15,886 bases of DNA, taken from contig JABJOK010000094.1 of NCBI GenBank assembly GCA_018664365.1, positions 1 through 15,886 of the forward strand. Direction: 5' to 3'. Source of the DNA: Candidatus Peregrinibacteria bacterium. GTDB lineage: Bacteria > Patescibacteriota > Gracilibacteria > UBA1369 > LOWO2-01-FULL-3. A program made the position numbers and the translations under genes. The notes below the pieces were generated by a model. It worked only from the letters and a program-made list of their open reading frames with translations, was not told the DNA's origin and made no database searches. Numbering within the stretch: position 1 is the first letter of the stretch; the number at the start of each line of letters is the position of its first letter. This document shows, piece by piece, positions 1 to 7,142 of this stretch.

Positions 1-744
1 ATTTTCTTTTTCATCACCTACATGTTGCTCCCGACAATAGCGAGAGCAGGGGCTATTCAAGCTATTGCTCGAAATAGAAATGGACAAGAGGCTGGAGCTG
101 GTACGGGGCTTAGATATGGGATCATGTCGTTTCTTCCTTTATTGGAATACCACTTGATCATCAAAACCTTTGCCTTCTTCTCAATTCTTATTGAGATGTC
201 ATTTGTGGTTAGAAATCTGGGGCCAGTGATCTTCCAATTCTTACTGCCGGTTTTTATTATTTTGATTTTCTTGTCAATATTCCTAACTCTGCTTTTCACT
301 TTTACAGACTTTTTCATTGTTATAGATGACGATGGAGTTTTTGAGTCTATGAAGAAGAGTGCGAAGCTTGTAATCACTCACTGGAAACATACATTCCTTA
401 TTACTCTTCTTATGATCATCATAGGTTTGAGGATTGTAATACAGGCTGTTTTAGTCTTCCTTATACCTGCATTGGTTGTTTTCTTGATGGGATACCTTAC
501 AACGTTGGCATTTACTTCAGCTGCTATTATTTACGTTGTAGGAGGTGTTGTGGGAGGAGTTGGCCTTATTCTTTCTGCTTATTTGAATGGTATTGTAGAC
601 ATCTTTGCCTATGCCGTTTGGACATTTGCTTTCCTTGATTTAACTGCTGAACAGGAGATTGGAGCACGCGATGCGGTGCCAGAAATAAAAGACGATATTA
701 AAACCGATCCGGACCATAACTACGAAGGGCACAAGAATCTTTAG
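1..744 (+). CDS. Polytopic membrane protein, C-terminal part (5' end outside window)
   Basis: The reading frame is open to the first base of the window, so the gene starts upstream; the ATG at 22 is probably internal. About 247 residues are visible. They contain several long hydrophobic segments (around the first dozen residues, then a block of helices from about residue 52 to 110 and another from about 130 to 220). A soluble loop between them carries an acidic stretch IDDDGVFESMKKS before a Trp-His-Lys stretch. The tail after the last helix is short, hydrophilic and acidic (EIGARDAVPEIKDD), likely cytoplasmic. This layout resembles uncharacterised multi-helix membrane proteins common in small bacterial genomes; I cannot name a family or substrate. 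The TAG stop overlaps the stop of the convergent DUF3307 gene by 4 bp. Confidence 0.8.
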   Translation: MFFFITYMLLPTIARAGAIQAIARNRNGQEAGAGTGLRYGIMSFLPLLEYHLIIKTFAFFSILIEMSFVVRNLGPVIFQFLLPVFIILIFLSIFLTLLFTFTDFFIVIDDDGVFESMKKSAKLVITHWKHTFLITLLMIIIGLRIVIQAVLVFLIPALVVFLMGYLTTLAFTSAAIIYVVGGVVGGVGLILSAYLNGIVDIFAYAVWTFAFLDLTAEQEIGARDAVPEIKDDIKTDPDHNYEGHKNL

Positions 745-1340
745 AAAATTATTTCAGCGTGGTTTGAAGCATAGTAACTAAGGACCATTAGAAGTGCGTA
801 TAGAAAACTGAAGGTTATTATTCTATTTAGGAGACTGTTTATAGGGTGCTTAAGTTTAAGCTTAGCTTTTTTAGTCTTTTCTCTTTGCTTCTGAAATAAA
901 TAAACATCAACTGCAGATGTTATAAATACCAAAAGGGATGCGAAATTTATGATATTAGCGTTTGTGTACAGTTGATAAAATGAAGTGTTTGGAAGCGTCC
1001 AGGCTGTTTCATTGATGAAAAAATATGCTACCAAAATTGTTAAAAGATGAAGCATCTGATCTATTAAAAAAGGCTTCACCTTGATGTCATGCTTTAGGTC
1101 GTAATTGATCTTGGCCTCGTCTATCCAAAAATGAGCAAAACTTATGCAGAGAATTACTAAAACTAGCCATTCATATCCATTCAAAATAAATGGCATAAGA
1201 ATTAGATTGCTTACAATGAAATGAATTAAAACATGTACAAAATTCCCTTTCATACTTTTCATCTTCCACTGTACGAGTGACGAAGGCTGTAATACAAAAT
1301 CTCCTAACAAATGTGCCAGTATTAGGTACGAAAGTATCAT
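741..1340 (-). CDS. DUF3307 family membrane protein
   Basis: This 199-residue protein has about five or six hydrophobic segments and the motifs I associate with DUF3307: HLLGDFVLQ near residues 10-18, HFWIDEAK near 70-77 and FLIDQMLH at 91-98. The conserved His and Asp residues lie at membrane-helix edges. A basic loop (KQREKTKKAKLKLK, about 151-164) should be cytoplasmic. The molecular function of the family is unknown to me. The ATG overlaps the TGA of the upstream CNB-domain gene as ATGA, which fixes this start and implies translational coupling in one mRNA. There is no Shine-Dalgarno sequence, as expected for a coupled start. The stop overlaps that of the convergent membrane-protein gene. 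Confidence 0.85.
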   Translation of the reverse strand: MILSYLILAHLLGDFVLQPSSLVQWKMKSMKGNFVHVLIHFIVSNLILMPFILNGYEWLVLVILCISFAHFWIDEAKINYDLKHDIKVKPFLIDQMLHLLTILVAYFFINETAWTLPNTSFYQLYTNANIINFASLLVFITSAVDVYLFQKQREKTKKAKLKLKHPINSLLNRIITFSFLYALLMVLSYYASNHAEIIF

Positions 1341-1783
1341 TGAGCATTTTCGTTAATTCTTGAGACAACTGTTGCACTTATCTGCTCTGCAAGTGCTGTG
1401 TTGGTATCTAGCAACTTTTTGAAGTCTTCTTTGCTTAGAATAAAAACCTCACTGTCCATTGTTGTTCTTGCTGACGCGCTACGCTTTTCATCTGAAACTA
1501 GAGCCATCTCCCCGAAGAATCCTCCTTGATTTATATCTGCAACTTTTGTTGGTAAATCCCCTTCTTCCTTTGGTGGATGGAAAATTTGTATTTGCCCCTG
1601 CTTCACAATGTACAAAGCATCTCCGTCGTCCTTTTCATTAAAAACTACGTACTCTGAAGGGTAATACATCAAAACAATATGTTCGATGATCTCCTTGTGA
1701 AGATTTTCATCCAAATTAGCGAATAGAGGAATCTTCTTAAGTATTGGGATAAGCATTGTTGAATCTACTGTATCATTTGGCAT
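1337..1783 (-). CDS. Stand-alone cyclic nucleotide-binding domain protein
   Basis: A 148-residue protein consisting almost entirely of one CNB domain (about residues 12-145). The phosphate-binding cassette is clear: GGFFGEMALVSDEKRSASAR at residues 87-106, with the Glu (E92) and Arg (R101) that in CRP/PKA-type domains hold the ribose hydroxyl and cyclic phosphate. Ligand binding therefore looks intact. There is no helix-turn-helix, kinase or channel segment, so this is not a CRP-type transcription factor. It would act through a partner protein. It is the first gene of a two-gene unit with the DUF3307 membrane protein (ATGA overlap), which makes that protein the obvious candidate partner. The class IIIb cyclase at 9676-11772 could supply cAMP. 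The CNB assignment is secure; the partner and ligand are inference. Confidence 0.93.
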   Translation of the reverse strand: MPNDTVDSTMLIPILKKIPLFANLDENLHKEIIEHIVLMYYPSEYVVFNEKDDGDALYIVKQGQIQIFHPPKEEGDLPTKVADINQGGFFGEMALVSDEKRSASARTTMDSEVFILSKEDFKKLLDTNTALAEQISATVVSRINENAQ

Positions 1784-1806
1784 AGGAATGGGTTAAAACT
1801 GTATTT

Positions 1807-1815
1807 ATTATAGCA
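1807..1815 (-). promoter_or_regulatory. Extended -10 promoter for the CNB/DUF3307 pair
   Basis: Read on the minus strand this is TGCTATAAT, a consensus -10 hexamer with the TG extension. No good -35 is present at 16-18 bp, as is usual for extended -10 promoters. Transcription would start near 1800, leaving a leader of about 17 nt before the ATG at 1783, with no Shine-Dalgarno sequence. Confidence 0.6.
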
Positions 1816-1840
1816 TATTTCAGTGTGCAAATACAGATGC

Positions 1841-1852
1841 AGGAATATGCCT
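1841..1852. promoter_or_regulatory. Palindromic operator-like site, copy 1
   Basis: AGGAATATGCCT fits the dyad-symmetric pattern AGGnATATnCCT and is the exact reverse complement of the site at 1904-1915. Its centre lies about 46 bp upstream of the predicted start of the leftward CNB/DUF3307 transcript, a typical activator position. The protein that would bind it is not known. Confidence 0.55.
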
Positions 1853-1903
1853 TTTTCAAGTTGCTTCTTATTTTTCCTACTTTAAAAAATTATTGCCAAA
1901 AAC

Positions 1904-1915
1904 AGGCATATTCCT
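1904..1915. promoter_or_regulatory. Palindromic operator-like site, copy 2
   Basis: AGGCATATTCCT, the inverted partner of 1841-1852, with the same AGGnATATnCCT symmetry. Its centre is about 52 bp upstream of the predicted start of the rightward transcript, just behind the -35 element at 1927. The arms are 51 bp apart, so cooperative or looping binding is possible; this is inference. Confidence 0.55.
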
Positions 1916-1926
1916 TCTCTCCCCTG

Positions 1927-1955
1927 TTGACATACCTGGCTTTATGTTTTATAAT
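1927..1955 (+). promoter_or_regulatory. Consensus sigma70-type promoter for the PAS-protein operon
   Basis: TTGACA (1927-1932), a spacer of exactly 17 bp, then TATAAT (1950-1955): a perfect match to the housekeeping consensus at both hexamers. The predicted start of transcription is near 1962, giving a leader of about 38 nt to the ATG at 2000. It probably drives the PAS gene and the following secreted-protein gene, up to the terminator at 3579-3610. Confidence 0.85.
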
Positions 1956-1999
1956 ATAGCAGTAGACATATTAATTTTTCGCCAAAAATAAAAACAAAT

Positions 2000-2725
2000 A
2001 TGACCAACATTTCACAAGGCAAGAAGATTGCTGTTGCGGCCATTGCTATCTTCCTTATATCGTTTTCGATGTTGCTGTTCTTTCTTAAGGACTTTGAGCC
2101 AAAGGGGATAGATGCTCATACTGATGTACTTCAGGCAAGCAATGAGAGTCATGTGGTTGAACCTGAGGGAATTGAAGAAAGTCATGAAGATTTGCCAGAA
2201 TATCTTGAACATCTAAATGATGAGCATGTTGATGATCTAGATGATCCACTTTTTGTTACAAATCCAGAGGGAGTTATTCAATATGGAAATGATGAATTTT
2301 GCACGATAATTGAAAGCAAATGTGAGGGAATTGAAGGGAATTTAATCTTTGATTATGTAAATACTAAAGATATATCCGACCTAGCTGCTGCACATGGAAA
2401 ATTGGTACACGATGGAGAAGAAACTGACGGTCTTGGACCATTTAGAATGCTACAGGGAAAGACCGAGGTATTCCTTTTATTTACTGCTGAACCATTAATT
2501 GATGATGACGATAAAGTTTCACACATTATATATAGGATTAATGACATTACTGAAAAAGTTCAGGAAATGAATGGAGAAAATACTAAAAAATTAGATACTG
2601 AAAAAATAGAAGAAAGTCCTGATGATGCTATCAAGAAAGATGACACATGGATTGAGCATCTATATCCGAAATCGGAGGAGCTCAAAGATGATGTGGAAAG
2701 ACTGATGGTTAATAAAACTGTTTAA
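2000..2725 (+). CDS. Membrane-anchored PAS-domain protein without an output domain
   Basis: This 241-residue protein begins with two lysines and one hydrophobic helix (about 10-29), so the rest is predicted to be outside the membrane. Residues 36-80 are very acidic and contain His 40, 51, 62, 71 and 76. A PAS-type fold is suggested at about 81-189: DDPLFVTNPEGVIQYGNDEF at the start (strand-turn-strand), then the IEGNLIFDYV segment, and IIYRINDITEKVQEM at the end, the usual PAS exit into a helix. The tail is acidic and probably helical. No histidine kinase, GGDEF, cyclase or methyl-accepting domain follows, so any signal must pass through another protein. The start is downstream of a perfect promoter and has no Shine-Dalgarno sequence. 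It lies 19 bp before the next gene, likely co-transcribed. The PAS call is from pattern recognition and is moderately secure. Confidence 0.75.
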   Translation: MTNISQGKKIAVAAIAIFLISFSMLLFFLKDFEPKGIDAHTDVLQASNESHVVEPEGIEESHEDLPEYLEHLNDEHVDDLDDPLFVTNPEGVIQYGNDEFCTIIESKCEGIEGNLIFDYVNTKDISDLAAAHGKLVHDGEETDGLGPFRMLQGKTEVFLLFTAEPLIDDDDKVSHIIYRINDITEKVQEMNGENTKKLDTEKIEESPDDAIKKDDTWIEHLYPKSEELKDDVERLMVNKTV

Positions 2726-2744
2726 ATTTATTTAACTTAAAAAT

Positions 2745-3560
2745 ATGAAAAAGAAGATAATTATTGCCTCTCTTTTGATTGCAGCGGTTGTGGGAGGATC
2801 ATTCTATCTTGGTGGAGGAGAAATGTTCCAAGGAAAGCTAAAGTTGATGCCAAGTAGTTCAAAGATCACATCAAAAGTAGTTACTGAATCAAAATCCCCA
2901 AAAACACTTATTCCAACTAAAGAGACTAGTAAGGTTTCAGACCCCATCAAGGCTGTAATTAAGGTTAAAGATGAAAAACCAGAGACTGAGCCCGTGAAAG
3001 AAAGTGAGCCAACTGAAGATGCTGCAGAGCCTGCAGATGCAGAAGTACCAATTGTTGAGGAAGATGCCTATGAGCCAATATCTCCATATACTTATTATGG
3101 ATCAGATTATAGTCCAAGCGACGCACATCTTCTTTATGACAGCTTTGACCATCCCGATAATGTCGTAAGTTCGTATGAAGAGGCCTGGGATGTAATTCGT
3201 GCAGATTATTATGCTTATTTGCTCTCTTTAGACAATGGCGAGCCTGCTCCAGCAACTTCTACCTATAGATTTAGAATTGATTACTATGACCAAGGCCTTG
3301 GCTACTGGGTATACGGTGTGCCCATTGAATGTACAGGCAGTTCAGCACAAGCTCATCTAGAAAACAATAGGTATAAACGTACTACATGTTATGGACCAAC
3401 ATTTTCAATAAATCTAGAACCTTCGCATACCAGCAGCGTTGATTCCATACTAGGCTCAATCGGATATCCTGGCCAAAATCTACCGAATGATCATTTTAAT
3501 GTTTCTGCGACTGATGATCCTATGTTAGCTCGAGTAATGATTTTCCAAGTGAACGACTAA
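2745..3560 (+). CDS. Secreted or N-terminally anchored protein of unknown function
   Basis: A 271-residue protein that I do not recognise. It has a typical export signal or anchor: MKKK, a hydrophobic run (about 5-23), then glycines. There is no lipobox. Residues about 35-105 form a low-complexity linker rich in Lys, Glu, Pro, Ser and Thr, basic in its first half and acidic in its second. A folded domain follows (about 106-271), rich in Tyr, Asp and Ser, with only two cysteines (in IECTG and TTCYG) that could form one disulfide. The gene lies 19 bp after the PAS-protein gene on the same strand and is followed immediately by a strong terminator, so the two form one operon and may act together at the cell surface. 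There is no Shine-Dalgarno sequence before the ATG. Confidence 0.8.
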   Translation: MKKKIIIASLLIAAVVGGSFYLGGGEMFQGKLKLMPSSSKITSKVVTESKSPKTLIPTKETSKVSDPIKAVIKVKDEKPETEPVKESEPTEDAAEPADAEVPIVEEDAYEPISPYTYYGSDYSPSDAHLLYDSFDHPDNVVSSYEEAWDVIRADYYAYLLSLDNGEPAPATSTYRFRIDYYDQGLGYWVYGVPIECTGSSAQAHLENNRYKRTTCYGPTFSINLEPSHTSSVDSILGSIGYPGQNLPNDHFNVSATDDPMLARVMIFQVND

Positions 3561-3578
3561 AAAACATTTGTTTGTGCG

Positions 3579-3610
3579 AAGCCCCTCTATTGTTCTTGAG
3601 GGGCTTTTTT
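3579..3610 (+). terminator. Intrinsic terminator after the PAS operon
   Basis: Perfect stem AAGCCCCTC (3579-3587) with GAGGGGCTT (3598-3606), a 10-nt loop, and a run of six T at 3605-3610. It ends the 2000-3560 transcription unit 40 bp before leuS. Confidence 0.9.
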
Positions 3611-3625
3611 AGTAAGATGCCGGCG

Positions 3626-3633
3626 TATATAAA
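3626..3633 (+). promoter_or_regulatory. Possible -10 element for leuS
   Basis: TATATAAA lies between the terminator and the leuS ATG. A -10 here would start transcription about 10-14 nt before the ATG at 3650, a very short leader without Shine-Dalgarno. No convincing -35 is visible because the terminator occupies that place, so this is a weak call. Confidence 0.3.
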
Positions 3634-3649
3634 GTAACCTTCAAATACT

Positions 3650-6049
3650 ATGGCTTCGTATGATGCATCTGAAATTGAGTCTAAATGGCGTAAGAAATGG
3701 ACCGATTCTAAGCTGTACGAGGTTGACCTGAATAGTGATAAACCAAAGTATTACAACTTGGTGATGTTTCCCTATCCTTCTGGAGATAAACTTCACGTGG
3801 GGCATTGGTACAACTATGCACCGGCTGATAGTTGGGGAAGATATATGCGAATGAAGGGGCACAATGTTTTTCAGCCAATGGGATTCGATAGTTTTGGATT
3901 GCCGGCGGAGAATTATGCGATTAAGAGTGGTGTGCATCCACGCGAGAGCACTTTGAAAAATGTAGAGCATATGAAGAAACAGCTGAGTGACATGGGTGCG
4001 ATGTATGACTGGGACAAGAGCGTTACTACTTCTGAGCCAGATTATTACAGATGGTCTCAGTGGGTATTTTTACAATTGTACGGCAAAGACTTGGCCTATA
4101 AGAAGACTGCTCCTGTGAATTGGTGTGATAGTTGCCAGACAGTGCTTGCGAACGAGCAGGCGCAAGATGGTACGTGTGAGAGGTGTGACAGCGAGGTGAC
4201 GAAGAAGGATTTGGCACAGTGGTTTTTTAAGATCCGTGATTATGCTGAGGATCTTCTAAATCATGATGACCTAGATTGGCCGGAAAAGACTGTTTTGATG
4301 CAAAAGAACTGGATTGGAAAGAGTGAGGGATGTGATATTGATTTTAAATTGGAAGATGGCAGCGAAACTTTGACCTGCTACACAACTCGTCCTGATACTT
4401 TGTTTAGTGTGACTTTTATAGTAGTTGCCCCTGAGCACCCACTTGTTGATAAGTTTGTTGAGGGAACGGAGTATGAAGATGAGGTGAAGAAGATGCGTGA
4501 AAAGATTTACAACCAGACTGATATTGAGAGAACTTCTGAAGGAGGAAAGGATAAGCTTGGAGCGTTTCTTGGGAAGTATGCGATTAATCCTGCGAATGGA
4601 GAGAAGGTTCCTGTGTACATGGCGAACTTTGCTTTGATGTATGGAACTGGAGTAGTGATGGCAGATGCACATGATCAGAGAGACTTTGAGTTTGCTCACA
4701 AGTATGACATTCCTTTAAAGTTTGTGATCTCTGAAGATGGCAAGGAGATTGATCCAAAAGATTTTGATGAGGCATATGTGGAAGACGGAATGCTGTTTAA
4801 TTCTGGAGAGTTTTCGGGAATGAATAATAGAGAGGCGTTGCCGAAAATGATCAAGTGGCTTGAGGAAAATAAAAATGGTAGAGCGACTATAAATTATAGA
4901 CTGCGTGATTGGTTGATTTCGCGGCAGAGGTATTGGGGTGCGCCCATTCCTGTTGTGTATGATCCTGAAGGCAATCCGCACCCAGTCCCTGAAGAGCACC
5001 TACCTTGGATGTTACCGACAGATGTTGAGTTTAAGCCGACTGGAGAATCTCCGTTGGCAGCTTCGAAGGAATTTATTGAGAGAACTGAGAAGATTTTTGG
5101 AAAGGGATGGCGTCCTGAGGTGGATACAATGGATACCTTTGTTTGTTCGAGCTGGTACTACTTGAGATACCCATGCACCACCATGGAAGATATGCCTTTT
5201 GATAAGAAGGTTGATGATAAATGGTTACCTGTAGATATGTATATTGGAGGACCTGAGCATGCTTGTATGCACTTATTGTATGCGCGTTTCATTAACATGG
5301 CTTTGCATGACATGGGACACATTGGATTCAAAGAGCCATTCAAGAAGTTGGTTCATCAGGGAATGGTTACCAAGGATGGTGCGAAGATGAGTAAGTCCAA
5401 GGGTAATGTAGTTAGTCCGGATGAGTTCATTGAAAAGTATGGATCGGATGTCTTTAGAATGTACCTAATGTTCATGGGACCGTTTACTGATGGTGGCGAT
5501 TGGAATGATAAGGGAATCACTGGAATTGCGCGTTTTGTGGATAGGTTCTTTGGAGTCGTAAGCGAGAAGAGTGAAGTTAAGGATAGCAAGGCGTTGGCTA
5601 AGGCTTTGAATAAACTTATAAAAAAGGTCAGTGCAGATATTGAAAGATTCCAGTTTAATACATGTGTTGCTGCTATGATGGAGTTCGTAAATTTTGTGAT
5701 GAAGAATGGAATTGATGATGAATCTAGAAAAGTGTTGGTACGTTTGATTGCACCGCTTGCACCTCATTTAGCTGAAGAGGGCTGGAGCGTGCTTGGAGAA
5801 AAAGACAGTATATTTAATTCGCAGTGGCCTGAGTATGACGAAAAGTTAGTTGTGGATGACACAGTTGTCTTGGGAGTTCAGGTAAATGGAAAAGTTCGTG
5901 GAGAGGTTGAAATTGGAGTCCATACTTCACAGGAGAATGCACTGGAGATTGCTCGGTTGAATCCAAATGTGAGCAAGTATCTTGAAGAAGGTAAGGTCGT
6001 CAAAGAGATCTACGTTCCTGGGAAGATAATTGGATTTGTGGTGAAGTAG
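3650..6049 (+). CDS. leuS: Leucyl-tRNA synthetase
   Basis: Class I aminoacyl-tRNA synthetase that charges tRNA-Leu in the cytoplasm; it is 799 residues long, shorter than the roughly 860 of the E. coli enzyme. The HIGH signature appears as HVGH at 49-52 and KMSKS at 579-583. A four-cysteine zinc knuckle is present (C159, C162, C176, C179). The CP1 editing domain is inserted at about 225-420, with the Thr-rich motif TTRPDT (245-250) and the editing-site HDQRD (341-345). The sequence just before that motif is MADAHD rather than MAVPxHD, one residue shorter than in E. coli, but the catalytic Asp is kept. The tRNA-binding C-terminus (VNGKVRGEVEI, about 746-756, to the end) is complete. The stop codon directly abuts that of the convergent lipoprotein gene. 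The ATG start has no Shine-Dalgarno sequence but matches the family N-terminus. Confidence 0.98.
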   Translation: MASYDASEIESKWRKKWTDSKLYEVDLNSDKPKYYNLVMFPYPSGDKLHVGHWYNYAPADSWGRYMRMKGHNVFQPMGFDSFGLPAENYAIKSGVHPRESTLKNVEHMKKQLSDMGAMYDWDKSVTTSEPDYYRWSQWVFLQLYGKDLAYKKTAPVNWCDSCQTVLANEQAQDGTCERCDSEVTKKDLAQWFFKIRDYAEDLLNHDDLDWPEKTVLMQKNWIGKSEGCDIDFKLEDGSETLTCYTTRPDTLFSVTFIVVAPEHPLVDKFVEGTEYEDEVKKMREKIYNQTDIERTSEGGKDKLGAFLGKYAINPANGEKVPVYMANFALMYGTGVVMADAHDQRDFEFAHKYDIPLKFVISEDGKEIDPKDFDEAYVEDGMLFNSGEFSGMNNREALPKMIKWLEENKNGRATINYRLRDWLISRQRYWGAPIPVVYDPEGNPHPVPEEHLPWMLPTDVEFKPTGESPLAASKEFIERTEKIFGKGWRPEVDTMDTFVCSSWYYLRYPCTTMEDMPFDKKVDDKWLPVDMYIGGPEHACMHLLYARFINMALHDMGHIGFKEPFKKLVHQGMVTKDGAKMSKSKGNVVSPDEFIEKYGSDVFRMYLMFMGPFTDGGDWNDKGITGIARFVDRFFGVVSEKSEVKDSKALAKALNKLIKKVSADIERFQFNTCVAAMMEFVNFVMKNGIDDESRKVLVRLIAPLAPHLAEEGWSVLGEKDSIFNSQWPEYDEKLVVDDTVVLGVQVNGKVRGEVEIGVHTSQENALEIARLNPNVSKYLEEGKVVKEIYVPGKIIGFVVK

Positions 6050-6064
6050 TTACTTTACTACTTC
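6043..6064. other. Hairpin spanning two abutting convergent stop codons
   Basis: GAAGTAGT (6043-6050) pairs perfectly with ACTACTTC (6057-6064) around a 6-nt loop. The TAG of leuS (6047-6049) and the TAA of the minus-strand lipoprotein gene (6050-6052) both lie inside it. There is no T-run on either side, so it is not a standard intrinsic terminator. Confidence 0.5.
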
Positions 6065-6817
6065 TTCAATTCCTACCAATGGGGTCCCCTCCATTGAAGC
6101 ATATACGCTTGTGATCTTTATGGTTGCTGGATTTTGTTCTGAATAGTTTCGAAGCTCTGACATAAATTCCTCCTCGGCTGGAGCGTACTTTCCTTGGGTA
6201 TCGAGTTCTCTTAATTGGAAGACCCCTCTCTTTTGAAATGTGACAGGCAGCTTCATTATATCTTCGTCATGTACTTTTAATTGCTCAATTGGATCCCCTA
6301 CATAAACTGGTTCCATTACTACCCATCCTCTAATTTCTGCCGATCCTTCGTACATAAGATTATCAGGATCTGCATACGGTGGAAATCCTGACTTAAGCTT
6401 CCATGATGCATCTTCGTATTCGTAGCTTAGTGATTTTTCACAAATTTCTTCTGTTAGGTATTCATTGTATGATTCAATTGGTTCATACTCGATATCTTTA
6501 CAAAGATCTGATTCACGTGTTTTCATGGCGAATAACCACGTACACTGAGTTCTATTTAATGAATTTTCTTCAAACGCGTCGCACAATTCATAGTCCTCAA
6601 GGCTTGTAACTTCTTCCCAGTAAATTTTGCTTGATACGTAATCGTAAAGACACTCTTCTTCCTGAATTTCAAAATCCATGTCCTCGCACTTTTCTAGCTT
6701 ACCTTCAAGAATTTTTTCTATCTTCTCTTCTTTACCAAGTTCTCCAGGTCCTACCTCTTCTTGCGAACAAGCTGTTAGCAGCAATACAAGGATGATTGGG
6801 ATAAATATTTTTTTCAT
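6050..6817 (-). CDS. Cysteine-rich lipoprotein of unknown function
   Basis: A 255-residue lipoprotein: a short basic start MKKIF, a hydrophobic stretch, and a lipobox LLTAC with the lipidated Cys at 17. A charged, Glu-rich spacer follows. Residues about 35-135 are predicted helical, with six cysteines (44, 56, 79, 92, 106, 126). Their spacing suggests helical repeats of the type Leu-Cys-x-x-[acidic/hydrophobic] seen in many exported proteins of CPR bacteria and DPANN archaea; three disulfides are likely. The last 100 residues form a separate cysteine-free domain with beta-strand character (SAEIRGWVVMEP to the conserved-looking end ASMEGTPLVGIEEVVK), possibly an OB-like barrel; this is inference. 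It is transcribed alone toward leuS with no intergenic space. The start has no Shine-Dalgarno sequence, but the signal peptide fixes it. Confidence 0.85.
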   Translation of the reverse strand: MKKIFIPIILVLLLTACSQEEVGPGELGKEEKIEKILEGKLEKCEDMDFEIQEEECLYDYVSSKIYWEEVTSLEDYELCDAFEENSLNRTQCTWLFAMKTRESDLCKDIEYEPIESYNEYLTEEICEKSLSYEYEDASWKLKSGFPPYADPDNLMYEGSAEIRGWVVMEPVYVGDPIEQLKVHDEDIMKLPVTFQKRGVFQLRELDTQGKYAPAEEEFMSELRNYSEQNPATIKITSVYASMEGTPLVGIEEVVK

Positions 6818-6835
6818 AGTCTAGGGTTATTTGGG

Positions 6836-6866
6836 ATTATCTTATCCCTTTAAATTTATTTTTCAA
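6836..6866 (-). promoter_or_regulatory. Weak candidate promoter for the cysteine-rich lipoprotein
   Basis: On the minus strand TTGAAA (6861-6866) is followed after 16 bp by TAAGAT (6839-6844), or after 19 bp by GATAAT (6836-6841). Both readings are imperfect. A start of transcription near 6830 would leave a short leader to the ATG at 6817. Confidence 0.35.
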
Positions 6867-6958
6867 CTTAGAAGTGTAGAGGCTTCTTCGTCGACATTTT
6901 AAGTTTGGTTGAATTACTTATGTGCTCTTTGATTTTTGCATATTATTTTTGAGAGAAT

Positions 6959-6986
6959 TTTACAAAACTTGAGGCAGTGTTATATA
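6959..6986 (+). promoter_or_regulatory. Possible promoter for the M23/SLH gene
   Basis: TTTACA (6959-6964; five of six matches to TTGACA), a 16-bp spacer, and TATATA (6981-6986; four of six). It would give an unusually long leader of about 150 nt before the ATG at 7147. A TTGACA at 7102-7107 has no good -10 at the right distance. Confidence 0.35.
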
Positions 6987-7136
6987 GGTATATTTTTGAA
7001 ATGGCAGTTTAGTAAAAATGGGGATTCCGATAGGAATACCTCCCTTTTCATAGTGCCCTCGTTCCTGCTGATACTTTTGTAAGTTGTTAGCTAGATGTTC
7101 TTTGACATCTTGGTCTAGAGTAGTTCCTAAACAATT

Positions 7137-7142
7137 GGAGGA
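7137..7142 (+). promoter_or_regulatory. Shine-Dalgarno sequence deciding the M23 gene start
   Basis: GGAGGA ends 4 nt before the ATG at 7147. It selects that ATG over the in-frame upstream start at 7084, and is the only strong Shine-Dalgarno sequence in front of any gene in this window. Confidence 0.8.

Noticed and set aside
1171..1377. Second minus-strand frame across the CNB/DUF3307 junction
   Set aside because: It overlaps both real genes in another frame and has no recognisable features.
1841..1915. The inverted repeat read as a transcription terminator
   Set aside because: The arms are 51 bp apart, no T-run follows, and the region lies between divergent promoters, so a protein-binding role fits better.
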